A stretch of DNA of 64,000 nt from Bacteroidales bacterium (GCA_017530105.1 JAFXMW010000025.1:1-64000); one strand, 5' to 3'; positions 1-10,584 are shown, counted from the stretch's first letter. A program made the numbers and translations. The notes: generated from the sequence alone by a model not told the origin.

Positions 1-3000
1 CATATATACCTACAATTATCTGAATGACGATGGTTGCCCGAGTACCGACACGCTTCATCTTTCAATCAGTATGCACGACAATACGGCCTACCGTGTTGTG
101 GCATGTGACGAATACCGCTGGAACGGAGAGGTGTACACGGAGAGCGGAGTGTATCTGTACGACCACAGCCAGCCAGGCTCAGCGTGCGACAATGTGGATA
201 CCCTGCACCTCACCATCAACCGCAGTAACACGGGAGTGGAGACCCAGACGGCCTGTGACCAGTATACATGGCACGACATCACCTACACCGCCTCCACCAA
301 CACTCCGGTATTTATCGAAGAGAACATCTTGGGCTGCGACAGCGTGGTCACCCTGCACCTCACCATCAACCACAGCAACACAGGAGTAGAGACCCAGACA
401 GCCTGTGACCAATACACATGGCATGGCTCGACCTATACCGCTACCACCAACACCCCAACCTACACAGAGCAGAATGTGTCAGGCTGCGACAGTGTAGTCA
501 CCCTGCACCTTACCGTCAATTACGGCACACACAATGCATATAACCAGAATGCCTGCGACCAGTACACATGGAACGGTGCAACTTATAATGAAAGCGGCAT
601 ATATACCTACAATTATCTGAATGACGATGGTTGCCCGAGTACCGACACGCTGCATCTTTCAATCAGTATGCACGACAATACAGCCTACCGCGTTGTGGCA
701 TGTGACGAATACCGCTGGAACGGGGAAGTCTACACCGAAAGCGGAGTGTATCTGTACGACCACAGCCAGCCAGGCTCTGCATGTGACAATGTGGATACCC
801 TGTACCTCACCATCAACCGCAGCAACACGGGAGTGGAGACCCAGACAGCCTGTGATCAGTACACCTGGCACGGCACGACCTATACCGCGACCACCAACAC
901 CCCGACCTACACAGAGCAGAACATGTCAGGCTGCGACAGCGTAGTCACCCTTCACCTCACCATCAACCACAGCAACACAGGCATTGAGACACAGACAGCC
1001 TGTGACCAGTACACATGGCACGGTACAATCTACACCGCGACCACCAACACCCCGACCTACACAGAGCAGAATGTGTCAGGCTGCGACAGCATAGTCACCC
1101 TGCACCTCACCGTCAACCATAGCAACACAGGCATTGAGACCCAGACAGCCTGTGACCAATACACCTGGCACGGCACGACCTACACCGCGACCACCAACAC
1201 CCCGACCTACACAGAGCAGAACATATCAGGCTGCGACAGCGTAGTCACACTTCACCTAACTATCAATCACAGCAACACGGGAGTGGAGATACAGACAGCC
1301 TGTGATCAATACACCTGGCACGGCATCACCTACACTGCTACCACCAACACCCCGACCTACACAGAGCAGAATGTGTCAGGCTGCGACAGCATAGTCACCC
1401 TGCACCTCACCATCAACCACAGCAACACGGGCATTGAGACACAGACAGCCTGTGACCAATACACATGGCACGGCACGACCTACACCTCTACCACCAACAC
1501 CCCGACCTACACAGAGCAGAATGTGTCAGGCTGCGACAGCGTAGTCACCCTGCACCTTACCGTCAATTACGGCACACACAACGCAAATAACCAGAATGCC
1601 TGTGACCAATATACATGGAATGGTACAACATACAATGAGAGCGGCATATACACCTACAATTATCTGAATGATGTAGGTTGCCCAAGTACCGATACACTTC
1701 ATCTGACAATCAGTCTGCATGACAATACAACCTACAGGGTTGTGGCATGTGACGAATACCGCTGGAACGGAGAAGTATACACTGAGAGCGGGGTATATCT
1801 GTTTGACCACAGTCAGCCAGGATCGACATGTGATAATGTAGATACATTGTACCTCACAGTTAACCATAGCAATTCAGGCATACAGACTCAGACAGCCTGT
1901 GACCAATTCACATGGCATGGCAGAACCTATACCACCAGCACCAACATCCCAACCTTCACAGAGCAGAATGTGTCGGGCTGTGACAGCGTGGTCACCCTTC
2001 ACCTTACCATCAATCACAGCAGTACAGGCGTGGAGACACGGACTGCCTGTGACCAATACACATGGCATGACACAACCTACACCACCAGCACTAACACCCC
2101 AACCTACACTTTGCAAAATGCGGCAGGCTGCGACAGCGTAGTCACCCTTCACCTGACCATCAACCACAGCAACACAGGCATAGAGACCCAGACAGCCTGT
2201 GACCAGTACACATGGCACGACATGACCTATACGGCCTCCACCAACACTCCAGTTTATATAGAAGAGAATGTATTGGGTTGCGACAGCGTAGTCACATTGC
2301 ACCTTACCATCAACTACAGCAACACAGGGGTGGAGACCCAGACAGCCTGTGACCAGTACACATGGCATGGCACAACCTACACCACCAGCACCAACATCCC
2401 AACCTTCACAGAGCAGAATGTGTCGGGCTGCGACAGCGTGGTCACCCTGCACCTTACCATCAATCACAGCAATACAGGCGTGGAGACACGGACGGCTTGC
2501 GACCGGTACACCTGGCATGGCACCACCTATACCTCTAGCACCAACACCCCGACCTTTACGGAGCAGAACACAGCAGGCTGTGACAGCGTGGTCACCCTGC
2601 ACCTTACCATCAACTACAGCAATACAGGCATAGAGACACGGACAGCTTGTGACCAGTACACCTGGCACGACATTACTTACACGGCCTCCACCAATACACC
2701 TGTACATATAGAAGAGAATGTATTGGGATGCGACAGTGTTGTCACCCTCCACCTTACCATCAACCACAGCAACACAGGCATTGAGACCCAAACGGCCTGT
2801 GACCAGTACACATGGCATGGCACGACCTACACCTCCAGCACCAACTCCCCGACATTTACCGAGCAGAATGTAGCGGGCTGCGACAGCGTGGTCACCCTTC
2901 ACCTTACCGTCAACCACAGCAATACAGGCGTGGAGACCCGCACCGTCTGTGACCAATTCACATGGCATGGCACCACCTATACTTCGAGTATCAATACCCC

Positions 3001-6000
3001 AACTTTCACTGAACAGAATGTGGCAGGCTGCGACAGCGTTGTCACATTACATCTTACTGTGAATTATGGGACTCATAATTCCTACAACCGAAATGCCTGT
3101 GAACGGTATACATGGCATGGAACCGAGTATACCGAGACAGGTGTATATACCTATAACTATCAAAATTCCGACGGTTGCCCGAGTACGGACACGCTGCATC
3201 TGACTATCAATCTACATGATAATAATGCTTACCATGTCAATGCTTGTGACGATTATCATTGGAATGGGAATGTTTACACTGAGAGCGGGGTATACACCTT
3301 CGACCATAGTCAACCAGGGTCGTTGTGCAGCAATGTGGATACTTTGTATCTCACCATTAACCATAGCAGCATTTTTATTGAAAATCAAACCGCCTGCGAC
3401 CGCTTCACCTGGCATGGCACCACCTACACTTCGAATACCAACACGCCAATTCATACTGAGCAAAACGCCGCAGGTTGCGACAGTGTGGTTATTCTTCACC
3501 TCATCATCAACCACAGCAACACCGGCGTAGAAACCCAGACGGCCTGTGACCAATATACCTGGCATGGCACCACCTATACCTCCAGCACCACATCCCCAAC
3601 CTTCACCGAAACGAACAGGGCTGGTTGCGACAGCGTGGTCACCCTTCACCTCACAATTAACCACAGCAGCAGCGGAGTGGATACGCGCACTGTTTGTAAC
3701 TATTGCACATGGCACGGCACCACCTATACCTCATCCACCAACACCCCGACCTATACGGAAAGGAATGCCGCGGGCTGTGACAGTGTGGTTACGCTTCACC
3801 TCACTGTCAACTATAGCAACACGGGTGTCGAAAATCAAACTGCCTGTGATCAATATACATGGCATGGCGTGACCTATACCGAAAGCACCAATACGCCGAC
3901 TTTCACGGAGAGGAACGCGGCGGGATGCGACAGTGTGGTCACTCTGCACCTCACTATCAACCACAACAATACAGGCGTAGAGACCCAGACGGCCTGTGAC
4001 CAGTTCACCTGGCACGACATGACCTACACGGCCTCGACCAATACTCCGGTACACATTGAGGAGAATGTATGGGGCTGCGACAGCGTAGTCACCCTGCACC
4101 TGACCATCAACCACAGCAATACAGGCATTGAGACCCAGACAGCCTGTGACCAATACACATGGCACGGCACGACCTACACCACCAGCACCAACATCCCGAC
4201 CTTCACCGAGCAGAACGCTGCGGGTTGCGACAGTGTGGTCACCCTGCACCTCACCGTCAACTACGGCACCCATAATTCCTATAGCCAAGACGCTTGTGAC
4301 TTTTATTCCTGGCATGGTACTGAGTACACCGAAAGCGGCATCTATACCTTCAACTATCAGAACGCGGTTGGCTGCCCCAGTACCGACACGCTGCATCTGG
4401 CAATCAGTTCGCACGATGTCACCACGACTCATATCACGGCTTGTGACAATTACCTATGGCATGGTTCTGTTTATGCGGAAAGCGGGATTTACACCTACGA
4501 CCATAGCCTGCCGGGCGGCCCATGCAACAATGTGGATACACTCTACCTTACCATCAACCACAGCAATACGGGTGTGGAAACCCAGACCGTCTGCGACCGA
4601 TTCACGTGGCACGGCACGACCTACACCTCTACCACCAACACCCCAACCTATACTGAGCAGAATGCCTCGGGTTGCGACAGTGTGGTTACCCTCCATCTTA
4701 CCGTCAAACATAGCAACACCGGCATAGAGACCCAAACGGCCTGCGACCAATTCACTTGGCACGGCACCACCTATACCTCCAGCACCTCCACACCCACCTA
4801 CACCGAGAGGAACGCTGCGGGTTGCGACAGTGTTGTCACCCTGCACCTCACTGTCAACCATAGCAATACAGGTGTGGAGACTCAGACAGCCTGCGACCAA
4901 TACACCTGGCATGGCACCACCTACACCTCCAGCACCGACTCCCCGACCTTCACAGAGCAGAACGCTGCGGGTTGCGACAGCGTAGTCACCCTTCATCTCA
5001 CTGTCAATTATGGCACACACAATGTCTATTACCAAGACGCCTGCGACCGGTACACATGGCATGGCATTGAACACACGGCAAGCGGTGTCTACACCTACGA
5101 CTATCAGAACGCGGCAGGATGTCCCGGCACCGACACCCTCCACCTCTCAATCAGTGTGCACGACGATACGGCCTATCATGTCGTAGCTTGTGACAATTAT
5201 CACTGGAACGGAAATGTATACACTTTGAGCGGTGTCTACACCTACGACCATAGCCAGCCCGGCTCATCATGCAACAATGTCGATACGCTCTATCTTACCG
5301 TCAACAATAGCAACACAGGTGTGGAGACCCACACCGTTTGCGACCAGTTCACCTGGCACGGCACCACCTACACCTCCAGCACCAATACCCCGACTTATAC
5401 CGAACAGAATGTGGCGGGCTGCGACAGTGTGGTCACCCTGCACCTCACCGTCAACCACAGCAACACCGGAGTGGAGACCCATACCGTCTGCGACCAATAC
5501 ACCTGGCACGGCACCACCTACACCTCCAGCACTAATACGCCGACCTATACCGAGCAGAACGCTGCAGGCTGCGACAGCGTGGTATCCCTGCACCTCACCG
5601 TCAACCACAGTAACACCGGAGTGGAGACCCACACTGTCTGCGACCAATTCACTTGGCACGGCACCACCTACACCTCTTCCACCAACACCCCGACCTTTAC
5701 CGAGCAGAACGCTGCGGGCTGCGACAGCGTGGTCACCCTGCACCTCACCGTCAATCACAGCAACACTGGAGTGGAGAGCCATACCGTCTGCGACCAATAC
5801 ACCTGGCACGGCACCACCTACACCTCCAGCACCAATACCCCGACTTATACCGAACAGAATGTGTCGGGCTGCGACAGTGTGGTCACCCTGCATCTCACCG
5901 TCAACCACAGCAACACAGGTATTGAGACCCGGACGGCCTGTGACCAGTACACCTGGCACGGCACCACCTATACCACCTCTACCAACACCCCGACCTTCAC

Positions 6001-9000
6001 CGAGCAGAACGCCTCCGGCTGCGACAGCGTAGTCACCTTGCACCTCACCATCAACTACAGCAATACAGGCATAGAGACCCAGACGGCCTGCGACCAGTTC
6101 ACGTGGCACGACATGACCTACACGGCCTCCACCAACACCCCTGTGCATATTGAAGAGAATGTAATGGGCTGCGACAGCGTAGTCACCCTGCATCTCACCA
6201 TCAATTATAGCAACACCGGAGTCGAGAACCAAACTGTCTGCGACCGATTCACGTGGCACGGCACCACTTACACCTCCTCCACCAACACCCCGACCTATAC
6301 CGAGCAGAACGCTGCGGGTTGCGACAGCGTGGTCACGCTGCACCTCACCGTCAACCATAGCAACACGGGAGTCGAAACCCAGACCGTCTGCGACCGATTC
6401 ACGTGGCACGGCACCACCTACACTGCCTCCACCAACACCCCCACCTATACCGAGCAGAACGCTGCGGGCTGCGACAGTGTGGTGACTTTGCACCTGACTG
6501 TAAACTATAGCAACACCGGTGTCGAAACCCATACGGCTTGCAATCAGTTCACATGGCACGGCATCACCTACACCTCCAGTACCAACCGACCGACCTATAC
6601 CGAACACAATGTTGCCGGTTGCGACAGCGTGGTTACTCTCCATCTCACCATCAATCACAACAGTACGGGAACAGACTATCAAACGGCTTGTGACCAATTC
6701 ACATGGAACGGCGTAACCTATACGTCCAGCACCAACACCCCGACAAATGTCGTGCATAATTCTGTGGGATGTGACAGCGTGGTCACCCTCCATCTCACCA
6801 TTAACTACAGCAACACAGGTGTTGAAACCCAAACGGTCTGTGACCAGTTTACATGGCATGGCACCACTTACACCTCTTCCACCAACACCCCGACCTTTAT
6901 CGAACAGAATGCCGCCGGTTGCGACAGCGTGGTCACGCTGCACCTCACCGTCAACCACAGCAACACAGGTGTGGAAACCCAGACCGTCTGCGACCGATTC
7001 ACCTGGCACGGCACCACCTACACCTCCTCCACCAACACTCCGACTTATACCGAGCAGAACGCCTCCGGTTGCGACAGCGTAGTCACCCTGCACCTCACCG
7101 TCAACCACAGCAATACAGGCATAGAGACTCAGACAGCCTGCGACCAGTTCACATGGCATGGCACCACCTACACTCAAAGCACCACGGCACCCACCTATAC
7201 CGAGCAGAACGCTGCCGGCTGCGACAGTGTGGTCACCCTCCACCTCACCGTCAACTATGGGACCCACAACAACTACTACCAGGATGCCTGTGAGTCCTAC
7301 ACCTGGCACGGCCAGACCTACAACGCCAGCGGTACCTATACATATAATTATTCTAACACCTATGGATGCCCCAGCACCGACACCCTCCATCTCGAAGTGA
7401 GTATGCACAACGACACCTCCTACCATGTGGTGGCCTGCGACTCCTATAGTTGGAATGGACAGACCTACACCGCCTCAGGCATCTATACCTACGACCACAG
7501 TGCCCCAGGCTCGCCCTGTACCAATGTCGACACCTTGCACCTCACTCTGCACCACAGCTCTACAGGAGCCGAATACCATACCGTCTGCGACCAATACTCG
7601 TGGCACGGCATCACCTATACAAACAGTACCAACACTCCCACCTTCACCGAACAGAACTCTGTAGGCTGCGATAGTGTCGTCACCCTCCACCTTATCGTCA
7701 ACCACAGCACCACAGGAGTGGAAACCCACACCGTCTGCGACCAATTCACGTGGCACGGCACCACCTACACCGCCTCTACCAACTCGCCCACTTACACCGA
7801 ACAGAATGTGGCGGGCTGCGACAGCGTAATCACCCTGCACCTTACCGTCAACCACAGCAACACCGGCATCGAAACCCAGACCGTCTGCGACCATTTCACT
7901 TGGCATGGCACCACCTACACCTCCAGCACCAATGCCCCCACATTCACCGAGCAGAATGTCGGAGGCTGCGACAGCGTGGTTACCCTGCACCTCACCGTCA
8001 ACTATAGCAACTCCTATGTCGATAATCAAACAGCCTGCGACCAATTCACATGGTACGGCACCACTTATACCACCTCTACCAACACTCCCACCTTCACAAC
8101 CCAGAACGTCTCGGGCTGCGACAGCGTGGTAACCCTCCACCTCACGGTGAACTATAGCAGTGCCGTAACCGAAGCTTATACCGTCTGTGACCAGTTCGTC
8201 TGGCACGATGCCATCTACACCGCCTCTACCACCACACCTACATGGCAAACAACCAATGCTGTGGGCTGCGACAGCACTGTCACCCTGCACCTCACCGTCA
8301 ATCACTCCCAGTTCATCACCGAGACCGTCAACGCCTGCGACAGCTACACATGGAACGGCGTGACCTACACCTCCAGCACCAACACCCCGGTCTTCGTCAC
8401 CCAGACCGCAGCCGGATGCGACAGCACCGTCAACCTCAACCTCACCATCAACCGCAGCACCCACAACAGCTACAACCAGGCAGCCTGCGAGAGCTTCACA
8501 TGGCACGACACCGTCTACACCACCGACGGCACCTACACCTATAGCTACACCAATGCTGCCGGATGCGCCAGTGTCGACACGCTCCACCTCATAGTTAATG
8601 CCCAGCACGACACCGCGTTCCACGTGGTTGCCTGCGACGGCTACAACTGGAATGGCAGCGTCTACACCTCCAGCGGCACCTACACCTACGACCACGGACA
8701 ATACTCCTCATGCACCAATGTCGACACCCTCTACCTCACCATCCACAACAGCACCCTGTTCACCGATGTCCAAACCGTTTGCGACAGTCTTGTGTGGAAT
8801 GGACAAACCTTCAGGTCAAGCACCTCCACGCCCATGCTCTTCCTTACCAATGCCCAAGGGTGCGACAGCATCGTAACGCTACGTCTCACTGTCAACCACA
8901 GCACTGCCTTCACCGATACCGTCACTGCTTGCGACAGCTACACATGGCACGACAACACCTACACTGCCTCTACCTTCAATTCTCAATACTCAACTCTCAA

Positions 9001-10192
9001 TGCTGTAGGATGCGACAGCATCGTCACCCTCCATCTCACCCTCAGCCACACCTCTTCCGGCATCGACATGGTTACTGCCTGCGACAGCTACACCTGGATC
9101 AACGGCGTCACCTACACCGAAGATAACGACACCGCACAATACACCACCCTCACCACCGCAGGTTGCGACAGTGTGGTAACCCTCCACCTAACCCTTAACC
9201 ACAGCAGCACGGCCATCGACACACAAACGGCATGTGACCAATTTACATGGTACGGCAACACCTTCACCTCCAGCACCACCACCCCCATCTGCTATCTCCA
9301 AAATGCCGAAGGCTGCGACAGCATCGTCACCCTCCATCTCACCGTCAACCACAGCAGTATTTACATCGATGAGCAGTCGGTGTGTGATAGTCTCACATGG
9401 CGTGGGGTCACCTACACCTCCAGCACCTCTCAGCCCTCCGACACCCTCGTTAACGCTGTGGGATGCGACAGCGTGATATCCCTCCACCTCACCGTCAACC
9501 ACGGCACCTTCGACACCTACACACACGATGCCTGCGACAGCTACCTCTGGCACGACACCCTCTATTCTCTCTCCGGCACCTACACCTTCAGCTACCTCAA
9601 CTCCTTCGGCTGCCAAAGCTCCGACACCTTGCAGCTCACCATCCATAGTGCCTCCCACACCAATGTCTACGATACCGCCTGCGACCAATTCACTTGGTTC
9701 GACAGCACTTACACCGCTTCCACTCATGATGCAACCTACACAATACAGAACATCTATGGGTGCGACAGTATCCTCCATCTCCACCTCACCGTCAACCACA
9801 GTGTCCTCGACACCATCGTCGACACCGCTCAGGGCAGCTACACATGGAACGGCAACACTTACACCCGAAGCGGCGAGTACTACTACTTCGGGCAGACCGC
9901 CGAAGGCTGCGACAGCACCGTTGTGTTGCTGTTGACCATTGGCGACGACATCGGCATCACCCCGCTGGAGGCTCTCGACCTCATCACCGTCTATCCCAAT
10001 CCCACTTCGGGCAAGATTACTGTCGAGGCCCAAGGCGTGGTAACTGTAGAGGTGTACGACAACACCGGACGCCGTGTGGCCCGCTTCGCCGACACCCGCC
10101 ATATCGACATCTCGCAACTGCCCGCAGGCAACTACACCCTCCGCGTCACCCTGCCGCAAGGCTCCACAGTCCGCAGGGTGGTGAAACGATAG
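1..10192 (+). CDS. Giant T9SS-secreted repeat protein (adhesin-like), 5' end outside window
   Basis: The frame is already open at base 2 and runs to a TAG stop at 10190-10192, so 3396 residues are visible and the N-terminus is missing. Almost all of it is tandem modules of 49-50 residues (150 bp). The consensus is a CDxYTWHG element, then a Thr/Ser-rich stretch, then GCDSVVTLHLT. Each module has two Cys that could form a disulfide. A variant pair (a GTHN module with CPSTDTL, then an HDNTAY module with CDNVDTL) recurs eight times, starting near 71, 668, 1718, 3211, 4408, 5157, 7405 and 8605. The last module (about 9800-9950) lacks the first Cys and looks like a cap. The final ~75 residues (VYPNPTSGKITVEAQ ... 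VRRVVKR) form a T9SS type A sorting domain, which implies export and attachment to the cell surface. The adhesive or structural role is inference from architecture; no catalytic domain is visible. Confidence 0.9.
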   Translation, partial: IYTYNYLNDDGCPSTDTLHLSISMHDNTAYRVVACDEYRWNGEVYTESGVYLYDHSQPGSACDNVDTLHLTINRSNTGVETQTACDQYTWHDITYTASTNTPVFIEENILGCDSVVTLHLTINHSNTGVETQTACDQYTWHGSTYTATTNTPTYTEQNVSGCDSVVTLHLTVNYGTHNAYNQNACDQYTWNGATYNESGIYTYNYLNDDGCPSTDTLHLSISMHDNTAYRVVACDEYRWNGEVYTESGVYLYDHSQPGSACDNVDTLYLTINRSNTGVETQTACDQYTWHGTTYTATTNTPTYTEQNMSGCDSVVTLHLTINHSNTGIETQTACDQYTWHGTIYTATTNTPTYTEQNVSGCDSIVTLHLTVNHSNTGIETQTACDQYTWHGTTYTATTNTPTYTEQNISGCDSVVTLHLTINHSNTGVEIQTACDQYTWHGITYTATTNTPTYTEQNVSGCDSIVTLHLTINHSNTGIETQTACDQYTWHGTTYTSTTNTPTYTEQNVSGCDSVVTLHLTVNYGTHNANNQNACDQYTWNGTTYNESGIYTYNYLNDVGCPSTDTLHLTISLHDNTTYRVVACDEYRWNGEVYTESGVYLFDHSQPGSTCDNVDTLYLTVNHSNSGIQTQTACDQFTWHGRTYTTSTNIPTFTEQNVSGCDSVVTLHLTINHSSTGVETRTACDQYTWHDTTYTTSTNTPTYTLQNAAGCDSVVTLHLTINHSNTGIETQTACDQYTWHDMTYTASTNTPVYIEENVLGCDSVVTLHLTINYSNTGVETQTACDQYTWHGTTYTTSTNIPTFTEQNVSGCDSVVTLHLTINHSNTGVETRTACDRYTWHGTTYTSSTNTPTFTEQNTAGCDSVVTLHLTINYSNTGIETRTACDQYTWHDITYTASTNTPVHIEENVLGCDSVVTLHLTINHSNTGIETQTACDQYTWHGTTYTSSTNSPTFTEQNVAGCDSVVTLHLTVNHSNTGVETRTVCDQFTWHGTTYTSSINTPTFTEQNVAGCDSVVTLHLTVNYGTHNSYNRNACERYTWHGTEYTETGVYTYNYQNSDGCPSTDTLHLTINLHDNNAYHVNACDDYHWNGNVYTESGVYTFDHSQPGSLCSNVDTLYLTINHSSIFIENQTACDRFTWHGTTYTSNTNTPIHTEQNAAGCDSVVILHLIINHSNTGVETQTACDQYTWHGTTYTSSTTSPTFTETNRAGCDSVVTLHLTINHSSSGVDTRTVCNYCTWHGTTYTSSTNTPTYTERNAAGCDSVVTLHLTVNYSNTGVENQTACDQYTWHGVTYTESTNTPTFTERNAAGCDSVVTLHLTINHNNTGVETQTACDQFTWHDMTYTASTNTPVHIEENVWGCDSVVTLHLTINHSNTGIETQTACDQYTWHGTTYTTSTNIPTFTEQNAAGCDSVVTLHLTVNYGTHNSYSQDACDFYSWHGTEYTESGIYTFNYQNAVGCPSTDTLHLAISSHDVTTTHITACDNYLWHGSVYAESGIYTYDHSLPGGPCNNVDTLYLTINHSNTGVETQTVCDRFTWHGTTYTSTTNTPTYTEQNASGCDSVVTLHLTVKHSNTGIETQTACDQFTWHGTTYTSSTSTPTYTERNAAGCDSVVTLHLTVNHSNTGVETQTACDQYTWHGTTYTSSTDSPTFTEQNAAGCDSVVTLHLTVNYGTHNVYYQDACDRYTWHGIEHTASGVYTYDYQNAAGCPGTDTLHLSISVHDDTAYHVVACDNYHWNGNVYTLSGVYTYDHSQPGSSCNNVDTLYLTVNNSNTGVETHTVCDQFTWHGTTYTSSTNTPTYTEQNVAGCDSVVTLHLTVNHSNTGVETHTVCDQYTWHGTTYTSSTNTPTYTEQNAAGCDSVVSLHLTVNHSNTGVETHTVCDQFTWHGTTYTSSTNTPTFTEQNAAGCDSVVTLHLTVNHSNTGVESHTVCDQYTWHGTTYTSSTNTPTYTEQNVSGCDSVVTLHLTVNHSNTGIETRTACDQYTWHGTTYTTSTNTPTFTEQNASGCDSVVTLHLTINYSNTGIETQTACDQFTWHDMTYTASTNTPVHIEENVMGCDSVVTLHLTINYSNTGVENQTVCDRFTWHGTTYTSSTNTPTYTEQNAAGCDSVVTLHLTVNHSNTGVETQTVCDRFTWHGTTYTASTNTPTYTEQNAAGCDSVVTLHLTVNYSNTGVETHTACNQFTWHGITYTSSTNRPTYTEHNVAGCDSVVTLHLTINHNSTGTDYQTACDQFTWNGVTYTSSTNTPTNVVHNSVGCDSVVTLHLTINYSNTGVETQTVCDQFTWHGTTYTSSTNTPTFIEQNAAGCDSVVTLHLTVNHSNTGVETQTVCDRFTWHGTTYTSSTNTPTYTEQNASGCDSVVTLHLTVNHSNTGIETQTACDQFTWHGTTYTQSTTAPTYTEQNAAGCDSVVTLHLTVNYGTHNNYYQDACESYTWHGQTYNASGTYTYNYSNTYGCPSTDTLHLEVSMHNDTSYHVVACDSYSWNGQTYTASGIYTYDHSAPGSPCTNVDTLHLTLHHSSTGAEYHTVCDQYSWHGITYTNSTNTPTFTEQNSVGCDSVVTLHLIVNHSTTGVETHTVCDQFTWHGTTYTASTNSPTYTEQNVAGCDSVITLHLTVNHSNTGIETQTVCDHFTWHGTTYTSSTNAPTFTEQNVGGCDSVVTLHLTVNYSNSYVDNQTACDQFTWYGTTYTTSTNTPTFTTQNVSGCDSVVTLHLTVNYSSAVTEAYTVCDQFVWHDAIYTASTTTPTWQTTNAVGCDSTVTLHLTVNHSQFITETVNACDSYTWNGVTYTSSTNTPVFVTQTAAGCDSTVNLNLTINRSTHNSYNQAACESFTWHDTVYTTDGTYTYSYTNAAGCASVDTLHLIVNAQHDTAFHVVACDGYNWNGSVYTSSGTYTYDHGQYSSCTNVDTLYLTIHNSTLFTDVQTVCDSLVWNGQTFRSSTSTPMLFLTNAQGCDSIVTLRLTVNHSTAFTDTVTACDSYTWHDNTYTASTFNSQYSTLNAVGCDSIVTLHLTLSHTSSGIDMVTACDSYTWINGVTYTEDNDTAQYTTLTTAGCDSVVTLHLTLNHSSTAIDTQTACDQFTWYGNTFTSSTTTPICYLQNAEGCDSIVTLHLTVNHSSIYIDEQSVCDSLTWRGVTYTSSTSQPSDTLVNAVGCDSVISLHLTVNHGTFDTYTHDACDSYLWHDTLYSLSGTYTFSYLNSFGCQSSDTLQLTIHSASHTNVYDTACDQFTWFDSTYTASTHDATYTIQNIYGCDSILHLHLTVNHSVLDTIVDTAQGSYTWNGNTYTRSGEYYYFGQTAEGCDSTVVLLLTIGDDIGITPLEALDLITVYPNPTSGKITVEAQGVVTVEVYDNTGRRVARFADTRHIDISQLPAGNYTLRVTLPQGSTVRRVVKR

Positions 10193-10223
10193 GACAGCGC
10201 AAGCTATTGTAATCAAGACAAAT

Positions 10224-10275
10224 CCTCCCTTCGGTGCTGCAATCACGACACCAAAGGGAGGTTGCTTGTTTCTGT
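10224..10275 (+). terminator. Rho-independent terminator after the giant repeat gene
   Basis: The arms CCTCCCTTCGGTG (10224-10236) and CACCAAAGGGAGG (10249-10261) pair with one internal mismatch. A T-rich stretch follows. The hairpin starts 32 nt after the stop codon at 10192. Confidence 0.75.
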
Positions 10276-10290
10276 ACGCAGTTGAATAAA

Positions 10291-10355
10291 ACTTGTATTA
10301 CACTTGTTTTACACTTTTAAAGTGTAAAACAAGTGTAAATAAAGTGTAAAATAAG
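10291..10355. repeat. 11-bp-phased inverted repeat, locus A
   Basis: The left arm has two 11-bp units, ACTTGTATTAC (10291-10301) and ACTTGTTTTAC (10302-10312), plus ACTT. After a 3-nt centre, the right arm has AAGTGTAAAAC (10320-10330), AAGTGTAAATA (10331-10341) and AAGTGTAAAAT (10342-10352). The core, 10298-10316 against 10320-10338, is a perfect 19-bp inverted repeat. The same unit recurs at 53287-53343, and two other loci have the same architecture with different units. Function is unknown. Confidence 0.85.
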
Positions 10356-10360
10356 CGAGG

Positions 10361-10387
10361 AACGTTGGGCGCGCAACCGTTTTTTTG
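10361..10387 (+). terminator. Possible second terminator hairpin
   Basis: AACGTTG (10361-10367) pairs with CAACCGTT (10374-10381) with one bulge, and a run of T follows. It is weaker than the hairpin at 10224 and may be fortuitous. Confidence 0.35.
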
Positions 10388-10415
10388 TTGAGTATGATAA
10401 TTCACTTTTTTTATT

Positions 10416-10457
10416 GCAGAGGGTGAAGTACCCTTCCGCCGGGGGGCTTCCCTCTGC
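10416..10457. other. GC-rich hairpin upstream of the sulP promoter
   Basis: GCAGAGGG (10416-10423) and CCCTCTGC (10450-10457) are perfectly complementary. A smaller GGGT/ACCC hairpin lies inside. It is upstream of the likely sulP -7 box, so it is probably not in that transcript. It could be a dispersed repeat or a structural element. Confidence 0.4.
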
Positions 10458-10496
10458 CCCCCCCATGCCAATGCATGGGATGAAATCAGCGTTCAA

Positions 10497-10529
10497 TTGC
10501 CGTTTATTCAAAATATTTGCGTAAATTTG
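10497..10529 (+). promoter_or_regulatory. Candidate sulP promoter
   Basis: TAAATTTG (10522-10529) matches the -7 consensus TAnnTTTG and sits 55 nt before the start codon. A TTG at 10497-10499 is 22 nt upstream, slightly farther than usual, so the -33 assignment is weak. Confidence 0.5.
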
Positions 10530-10584
10530 CATTTGTTTCCGCTTGGCGGAATGATGGTTTGTAAACATTGATTCAATAAGTTAT

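Noticed and set aside
5267..7426. Long minus-strand open frame (719 codons) and similar ones at 1874-2968 and 7475-8701
   Set aside because: They are antisense to the 150-bp repeats. The module's codon pattern keeps the opposite strand free of stops, and the products show only repeated low-complexity sequence.
71..10000. CRISPR-like regular repeats
   Set aside because: The period is 150 bp, all of it coding in one frame with conserved protein modules. There are no unique spacers and no cas genes.
10317..10568. Small minus-strand frame of 83 codons in the sulP upstream spacer
   Set aside because: It runs through the inverted repeat, the T-rich terminator and the promoter region; composition is not protein-like.
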